From the NCBI GenBank assembly GCA_913042065.1, contig CAJWKB010000028.1:1-11612 (forward strand): a stretch of 11,612 bases of DNA, in the 5' to 3' direction. A program made the translations under genes and the position numbers. Positions 7,102 to 11,612 of the stretch are shown piece after piece; within the stretch, counting starts at the first letter, position 1; each line of letters opens with the position of its first letter. Under the pieces are notes generated by a model, which did no database searches, had not been told where the DNA came from, and worked only from the letters and a program-made list of their open reading frames with translations. This stretch comes from an uncultured Alphaproteobacteria bacterium. GTDB lineage: Bacteria > Pseudomonadota > Alphaproteobacteria > Puniceispirillales > Puniceispirillaceae.

Positions 7102-8079
7102 ATGAGTTCTATTGTCTCAGATGTTGGCGGCACCAATGTGCGATTCGCCCTTTCCGCGGGGGAAGGTGCTAGCCTCAGCCACATCTGGACAGCAAAATGC
7201 GAAGATTTTCCAACCATTGATTTGGCAGTTGATGCTTACCGGAAAACGCTAGGCGCTGTCGAAAGTGCGCGCCTCGACGCAATGGCGATTGCCGTTGCCG
7301 GGCCGGTCAATGCGGAAACAGTCGATGTAACCAATAATCACTGGCTGTTCAACAAACGCGATCTTCTCACCAGTCTGTCCCTGCGGCGGCTTCTTGTAAT
7401 CAATGATTTCACCGCCCAGGCGCTTGCCCAGAAAAATCCGCGTGACAATGGTAATGTTGAGATTTTGCCGGGCAAAAGTGATGAAAATGCGCCTTTGCTG
7501 GTCATTGGTCCGGGAACCGGGCTTGGTGTTTCTGCGTTGATCCCTTCGGCAAACGGCCCCATCCCGATTGAGGGAGAGGGTGGCCATGTTAGTTTTTCAC
7601 CGCGAGATGATGACGAACGCGCGCTGGATGAATTCATGCGTCGCCACAGAGCGCATGTCAGCGCCGAACATTTTGTCAGTGGTGGCGGTTTGGAAAACAT
7701 CCATCACTTTCTGGCCGAGCGGGCGGGACAGCCGGCAAGCTTGAAAGCCCCTGAAATTGGCGAGATAGCTATCTCAGAAGACGGACTTTGTCGCGATGCT
7801 GCGATGATGTTGCTTGGCATTCTTGGCACGGTGATTACTGACAATGTGCTCACATTTGGTTGTTGGCGCGGCGTTGTCATCAGCGGAGGAATCGTGCCGA
7901 AGCTTACTCCTCTGATTGCAAACAGTCCTTTCGCTGACAGGATACGGAAAACGGGATTAACCGAACATCTCATGGAAATGATACCTGTCTGGATGTCGGT
8001 TGATCCCTATGCGGGTTTGCGTGGCGCAGAGGTTGCGTTGGGTAATGCCTATTTGGCACCGCGTGCTATTGACGCCTAG
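7102..8079 (+). CDS. glk: Glucokinase (ROK-independent, E. coli Glk type)
   Basis: A 325-residue cytosolic kinase that phosphorylates glucose with ATP to glucose 6-phosphate, the entry step to the Entner-Doudoroff pathway. The N-terminal phosphate-binding motif DVGGTNVRFA (7-16) is followed by NDFTA (101-105), whose D102 corresponds to the catalytic base (D100 in E. coli). GPGTGLG (136-142) and EGEGGH (157-162) complete the group A hexokinase core. Length matches E. coli Glk (321). No ROK-type Cys-rich zinc motif is seen. The frame opens upstream to 7033, but homology starts at MSSIVSDVGG, and a GGGA site lies eight bases before the ATG at 7102, so I use that start. It converges on the edd-eda operon with stop codons overlapping a minus-strand ORF at a CTAG. 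The gene may be transcribed alone or with the small upstream ORF. Confidence 0.95.
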   Translation: MSSIVSDVGGTNVRFALSAGEGASLSHIWTAKCEDFPTIDLAVDAYRKTLGAVESARLDAMAIAVAGPVNAETVDVTNNHWLFNKRDLLTSLSLRRLLVINDFTAQALAQKNPRDNGNVEILPGKSDENAPLLVIGPGTGLGVSALIPSANGPIPIEGEGGHVSFSPRDDDERALDEFMRRHRAHVSAEHFVSGGGLENIHHFLAERAGQPASLKAPEIGEIAISEDGLCRDAAMMLLGILGTVITDNVLTFGCWRGVVISGGIVPKLTPLIANSPFADRIRKTGLTEHLMEMIPVWMSVDPYAGLRGAEVALGNAYLAPRAIDA

Positions 8080-8336
8080 CCGGTCACTTGCCATTCATCG
8101 CATCGAGCCGTTGTATCGAGAGTGTAGTAACAGCGACCAAGTGTGTAATGATCGACTCTGTCAGAATGGGCCGCTCCCAAATGCTGTGTGGTTTCATCAT
8201 AGACCGCGCCATCATCAAGAGAATAGTGGAAAAACCTGTTCTCTAAGTCGTGGGCGCGCGGCCTATCGAAATTCAGAATTCCGGCAGTGTAACCCTTGAG
8301 CAATGCCGGCCTTTTATAGTCAGTATAGGAGTTCAA
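8076..8336 (-). CDS. Small ORF downstream of the oxidoreductase gene, possibly a decayed DUF6314-like remnant
   Basis: An 86-codon frame fills the only gap between glk and the oxidoreductase gene. It lies 14 bases after the oxidoreductase stop, in the same direction, and its TAG overlaps the glk TAG. The composition looks protein-like: rich in Tyr, Asp and His, with a core RFFHYSLDDG and an ending of CDEWQVTG. The pattern 'FFH....H..rvDhY...cYyl....W.V.G' recalls the C-terminal half of DUF6314 proteins, which normally continue into PRKDY, a motif absent here. No ATG or GTG is available: the start would be TTG at 8334-8336, with a modest GGG nine bases upstream. It is therefore either a small gene with a poor start or a fragment that has lost both ends. 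The family suggestion is from memory and weak. Confidence 0.38.
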   Translation of the reverse strand: MNSYTDYKRPALLKGYTAGILNFDRPRAHDLENRFFHYSLDDGAVYDETTQHLGAAHSDRVDHYTLGRCYYTLDTTARCDEWQVTG

Positions 8337-8350
8337 AACGCCATACCCAA

Positions 8351-9286
8351 TCAGCCTGGACGATGCGCAAGCATATTTTCAAGGCATGCCGTCACGATCC
8401 GGCTATGCGCGAAATCTGGCCGCGCACCGGCCTCAATTGAAGCAGCGACATCCTCAATCATCAACGCATATTGATCACAGTCAGGAAAGGTAATTGCTTT
8501 ACCGGGGCCGAGGCCATCTTGAATAAGATATCCCGTTGTTGGGCCAATCGGGTTGAAGGGCACTTCCAGCCGTACAGCGCCCTCTGTGCCGATTACATGG
8601 ACTGCCTGGGTCAGGGCAGACGAGCTGGAAACGGAAAAACAGAGATGTCTGTTGCCCGGCCATACAAGCAGGCCTGAGGCAAAATTTTCAACGCCGTGCG
8701 CGTCATCCATCACCATTTCAACAGTGATACTGTTGGGGCCGCCACCAAAGATGAGAATGCCAGCCATAATGGCATAGCACCCTATATCATAGAGGGGGCC
8801 ACCCCCATATTCCGGTATATTGCGGATATTGTCATGATTGAGGGTTGGGTAGGCGAACACAATCTGCGCACCCTGCGCTCTGCCGATCGCCACTTCTGGA
8901 AGCCATTTCCATTGGGGATGATGCCGGATCATGAACCCTTCATAAACATATCTGCCTGTCGCCTCGGCGACATCCTCGAGCTTCTGCAACTCAACTTGAT
9001 TGAGAGCAATTGGCTTTTCACAAATTACGTGCTTGTCTGATTGCATAGCTTTGATAGACCAGGGAACATGCAGATGGTTTGGCAGTGGGTTATAGATGAT
9101 ATCGACATTGGGATGCGCCAGCACACCATCATAATCGGTCTGCACAACGCCGTCATAGACAGGATCATCCGCTTTTGATTCAGGGGTACGCCGGCCAAGC
9201 GCAATGACCTCATGGCCTGCGCTGCGTATGGCGGGGATTACCTTTTCGCGGGCTATTTTTGCATCGCCAAGAATGCCGAATTTCAT
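8351..9286 (-). CDS. Gfo/Idh/MocA family NAD(P)-dependent oxidoreductase
   Basis: A 311-residue cytosolic dehydrogenase of the glucose-fructose oxidoreductase family, probably acting on a sugar or sugar derivative. The N-terminal Rossmann fold begins GILGDAKIA (4-12). An LGRR (30-33) at the end of the second strand has adjacent arginines that favour NADP. The subgroup motif YNPLPNHLHVPW (65-76) is followed by CEKP (89-92), whose K91 is the conserved lysine. The C-terminal domain starts with YEGFMIRHHPQW (115-126) and has GGGPLYDIGCYAI (161-173), with the D167-x-x-x-Y171 pair near the active site. This layout is that of the D-xylose dehydrogenase / dihydrodiol dehydrogenase subgroup. A GGGGAG site six bases upstream fixes the start. 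It sits 34 bases after eda in the same operon, so it likely handles a hexose, pentose or acid feeding the ED route. The exact substrate is unknown. Confidence 0.92.
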   Translation of the reverse strand: MKFGILGDAKIAREKVIPAIRSAGHEVIALGRRTPESKADDPVYDGVVQTDYDGVLAHPNVDIIYNPLPNHLHVPWSIKAMQSDKHVICEKPIALNQVELQKLEDVAEATGRYVYEGFMIRHHPQWKWLPEVAIGRAQGAQIVFAYPTLNHDNIRNIPEYGGGPLYDIGCYAIMAGILIFGGGPNSITVEMVMDDAHGVENFASGLLVWPGNRHLCFSVSSSSALTQAVHVIGTEGAVRLEVPFNPIGPTTGYLIQDGLGPGKAITFPDCDQYALMIEDVAASIEAGARPDFAHSRIVTACLENMLAHRPG

Positions 9287-9320
9287 CTGCTACTCCCCAA
9301 TCATGTTTGCCGATCAAAGC

Positions 9321-9956
9321 CTAGAGTGTTGCCGCCTCTCTGGCTAGCTTTTCAATGGCTGCAAATTGCTGTTCAGCGATGAGTTTCTGAGGCGCGACCC
9401 ATGAACCTCCAAGGCACCTAACATTTGGCATTGCGAGCCAATTGGGCGCTGTTTCGGCGCTGATGCCACCTGTTGGACAAATGGTGATCTGTGGCAGTGG
9501 GCTTGCAATTGACCTCACGAAAGAGGCGCCACCTGCTGAACTGGCAGGAAAAAATTTCATCGCGGTAAAACCTAATTCATGCAGTGTCATGATTTCTGAT
9601 ACAGTAGATACGCCTGGCAATAGCGGCAGGTTAACAGCGGCGCATCCATCAACAACAGCTGGCGTGGTGCCTGGCGAGACCGCAAAGGCGGCGCCAGCGT
9701 TGCGAGAGGCTGTTGCCAAACTGGCTGAAACAACGGTGCCTGCGCCAACATGGATTTCGGGGCGTTGGCTGGCGACGGCCTCGATGGCACCAAGGGCTGC
9801 TGGGGTGCGCAAAGTGATCTCGATTGTTTTCAGTCCTCCCGCCAGAAAAGCGTCAGCAAGCGGCAGAGCGTCTTTGATATCATCAATGACGATGACTGGC
9901 ATGACCGGTCCCAGGTCGAGAATTCTCTCAATTATTTCATTTGGGTTGTTTCTCAT
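9321..9956 (-). CDS. eda: 2-dehydro-3-deoxy-phosphogluconate aldolase (KDPG aldolase)
   Basis: A 211-residue class I aldolase that cleaves KDPG into pyruvate and glyceraldehyde 3-phosphate, the last ED step. Key parts are all present: PVIVIDD (20-26), IEITLRTP (45-52) with E46 and R50 matching the E. coli catalytic Glu45 and Arg49, and GAGTV (71-75). MKFFPA (133-138) contains the Schiff-base Lys134, and PTGGI (161-165) forms the phosphate site. Length is normal (E. coli Eda 213). The ATG overlaps the edd stop as ATGA, and a GGAG lies eight bases upstream within edd, so translation is probably coupled. The trimeric enzyme is cytosolic. In some bacteria it also cleaves 4-hydroxy-2-oxoglutarate, which the sequence cannot exclude. 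Confidence 0.97.
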   Translation of the reverse strand: MRNNPNEIIERILDLGPVMPVIVIDDIKDALPLADAFLAGGLKTIEITLRTPAALGAIEAVASQRPEIHVGAGTVVSASLATASRNAGAAFAVSPGTTPAVVDGCAAVNLPLLPGVSTVSEIMTLHELGFTAMKFFPASSAGGASFVRSIASPLPQITICPTGGISAETAPNWLAMPNVRCLGGSWVAPQKLIAEQQFAAIEKLAREAATL

Positions 9957-11612
9957 TGTGATAGCTCCAGTAAATTCAGGCCACCCCCCTGTTCTGCCCG
10001 TGTTGCCTGCTGACGAAGGCCTGCAAACAGTGATCGTGCGAAACCACGTTGGGCTGGCAAATTTGAAACGCCGAGAGCAGAACGTGCATCAAGATTAGCA
10101 TCCACGACAAGCTTACCCTGCGTTGCGTCGAGTGTGATGAGATCGCCATTTTCGATTTTGCCGATAGGTCCGCCGTCAACTGCCTCAGGAGAGATATGGA
10201 TAGCTGCAGGAACGGAGCCGGAAGCACCTGACATCCGTCCATCTGTGACCAATGCTACCTTATACCCCTCATCCTGCAGGTTGCCGAGCAGAGGGGTCAG
10301 GCTGTGCAATTCCGGCATGCCTGTTGCCATCGGGCCCTGACAGCGCAGAACCACAACAACATCCCTGTTCAGGTCACCTGCCTGATAGGCTGCCTTGACC
10401 TCGGCCTCGGTTGTGAATATTGCCGCCGGGGCGCTGATGACATGTCTTGTCTCGACGACGGCGGATGTTTTGATCACCGCTTTTCCAAGATTGCCATCTA
10501 GCATTTTCAATCCACCATTGACACTGTGGGGATTGTTTGCGGGGCGCAGAATTTCACTATCGCCGGACACTTTTGGGGCGGCGCGCCAGATGAGATTGCT
10601 TCCATCGAGAAATGGCTCGCTCGCATAGTCATGCAGATTGTCACCACCGACCGTTTTGGCGCTCCCATCAAGAAGGCCGTTTTCGAGCAGTTCGGCAATA
10701 ACAAACCCCATGCCGCCAGCAGCATGAAAATGATTCACATCGGCGCTGCCATTTGGATAGACTCGGGCCAGCAAGGGTGTGATCTCCGAGAGGTCAGCAA
10801 AATCCTGCCAGTTGAGATTGATCCCGGCTGCTGCTGCCATGGCAGGCAGATGCAGGGTGTGATTGGTTGAACCGCCAGTCGCGTGCAATCCGACAATGGC
10901 ATTTACAAAGCTGCGCTCATCCAGCATTTCCCCAATGGGCTTTGCTGCGCCCTTTTGGCGGGATAACTCAACGACATGCTGGGTTGCGGCAACGGTGAGC
11001 GCGTGCCGTAAATCATCATGTGGATGTACAAAGGCCGCACCCGGTAGATGTAGCCCCATGACCTCCATTAACATCTGGTTTGAATTTGCCGTGCCGTAAA
11101 AGGTACAGGTTCCCGGACCGTGATAGGCGGTGACCTCTGATTTTAGCAATTCTTCACGGCTTGCCTCGCCTCTGGAAAAGGCCTTGCGCACCGCGGCCTT
11201 TTCTGCGTTCGGAATGCCTGTCGTCATTGGTCCGGCTGGGGCAAAAACAACAGGCAAATGACCGAAGGACAGAGCACCTATGACCAGCCCTGGAACAATC
11301 TTGTCACAAACGCCGAGGCAAATTGCAGCGTCATACACACCATGCGACAGACCGACAGCGGTCGCCATGGCGATGACGTCTCGACTCATCAGTGACAGTT
11401 CCATCCCCGGCCTACCCTGCGTGACACCGTCGCACATTGCTGGCACACCGCCGGCAACTTGAGCCGTTGCGCCCACCTCACGTGCAGCTGCTTTGATGAT
11501 TTGTGGATAGGTCTCGAAAGGCTGATGGGCCGACAGCATGTCGTTATAGGCGGTGATGATGCCGACATTAGGTTTCAACTCGGTACTGATACCGAGAACA
11601 TCATTTTGGTCC
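9953..11612 (-). CDS. edd: 6-phosphogluconate dehydratase (Edd), N-terminus beyond the window
   Basis: An iron-sulfur dehydratase of the IlvD/Edd family that converts 6-phosphogluconate to KDPG. 552 residues are visible. E. coli Edd has 603, so about 50 N-terminal residues lie off the right edge. The frame is open to 11611, and the TTG at 11576-11578 is an internal Leu codon, not the start. From the first visible residue, the three cluster cysteines are clear: MCDGVTQG (C60), GVCDKIVPG (C102) and GTCTFYGTANSNQ (C169). NVGIITAYNDMLSAHQP near the left end and MATGMPELH and DGRMSGASGSVPAAIH in the C-terminal part are typical of Edd rather than of IlvD. The cluster makes such enzymes sensitive to oxidants. 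The gene is followed by eda through a four-base ATGA overlap. Upstream genes, often zwf and pgl in such operons, cannot be seen. Confidence 0.96.
   Translation of the reverse strand, partial: DQNDVLGISTELKPNVGIITAYNDMLSAHQPFETYPQIIKAAAREVGATAQVAGGVPAMCDGVTQGRPGMELSLMSRDVIAMATAVGLSHGVYDAAICLGVCDKIVPGLVIGALSFGHLPVVFAPAGPMTTGIPNAEKAAVRKAFSRGEASREELLKSEVTAYHGPGTCTFYGTANSNQMLMEVMGLHLPGAAFVHPHDDLRHALTVAATQHVVELSRQKGAAKPIGEMLDERSFVNAIVGLHATGGSTNHTLHLPAMAAAAGINLNWQDFADLSEITPLLARVYPNGSADVNHFHAAGGMGFVIAELLENGLLDGSAKTVGGDNLHDYASEPFLDGSNLIWRAAPKVSGDSEILRPANNPHSVNGGLKMLDGNLGKAVIKTSAVVETRHVISAPAAIFTTEAEVKAAYQAGDLNRDVVVVLRCQGPMATGMPELHSLTPLLGNLQDEGYKVALVTDGRMSGASGSVPAAIHISPEAVDGGPIGKIENGDLITLDATQGKLVVDANLDARSALGVSNLPAQRGFARSLFAGLRQQATRAEQGGGLNLLELSQ

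Noticed and set aside
8000..8299. Plus-strand frame of 99 codons overlapping the end of glk
   Set aside because: Arg/His/Cys-rich, overlaps glk by 80 bases and lies antisense to the more protein-like minus-strand frame.
9442..10098. Long plus-strand open frame (218 codons) opposite eda and the 3' end of edd
   Set aside because: It is antisense to two well-identified enzymes, has low-complexity Ala/Pro/Ser-rich content and matches no family. It is a shadow of codon bias.
11576..11578. TTG as start codon of edd
   Set aside because: The frame continues to the window edge, and about 50 family-typical N-terminal residues are still missing, so this is an internal Leu.
1..11612. CRISPR arrays, tRNA or rRNA genes, insertion sequences, toxin-antitoxin or defence genes
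   Set aside because: No regularly spaced repeats, cloverleaf-like sequences, transposase motifs or defence-type domains were seen. The content is core metabolism and transport.

Overview
The window reads as a chromosomal segment of a heterotrophic alphaproteobacterium. Base composition is close to 50% GC, spacing is compact, and there is a complete edd-eda pair of the Entner-Doudoroff (ED) pathway, a bacterial glucokinase, a fused dual-ATPase peptide-type ABC transporter, a DUF4149 membrane protein and the start of a phytanoyl-CoA dioxygenase-like gene. This mix fits a marine, SAR116-like (Puniceispirillum-type) bacterium. That placement is an inference from gene content and composition, not something one window can prove. 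I see no tRNA, rRNA, CRISPR array, insertion sequence, integrase or phage gene.

Layout. Left edge (1-927): the first 60 codons of a PhyH-type dioxygenase leave the window leftward on the minus strand, followed by a small exported protein of unknown function, also on minus. Positions 928-1350 hold a plus-strand DUF4149 four-helix membrane protein. Positions 1357-6553 form a minus-strand ABC import operon, in transcription order: periplasmic binding protein (family 5), a very strong intercistronic hairpin, a DppB-like permease (TTG start), a DppC-like permease, and one polypeptide carrying both ATPase domains. The last three genes overlap by 8 bases and 1 base. A perfect TATAAT box sits upstream of the binding-protein gene in the divergent region shared with a small acidic unknown ORF (6709-6918, plus strand).

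Right half (7102-11612): glucokinase on plus runs tail to tail into a minus-strand operon that begins off the right edge with edd, then eda (ATGA overlap), a Gfo/Idh/MocA-family oxidoreductase, and a dubious 86-codon ORF whose stop overlaps the glucokinase stop at a CTAG. Glucokinase makes glucose 6-phosphate. After oxidation to 6-phosphogluconate (genes not in view), Edd and Eda yield pyruvate and glyceraldehyde 3-phosphate. The oxidoreductase probably feeds or drains a sugar intermediate. The neighbouring ABC importer belongs to a superfamily that carries peptides but also oligosaccharides and glycosides, so a sugar-related substrate is possible but not shown.

Most of the window is ordinary metabolism and transport, and I found no convincing evidence of an undescribed multi-gene system. 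The points most worth a second look are the 17-bp hairpin between the binding protein and permease genes, the small ORF divergent from the transporter, the leader of glk with a 27-codon micro-ORF and a hairpin, and the possibly decayed ORF between glk and the oxidoreductase gene.
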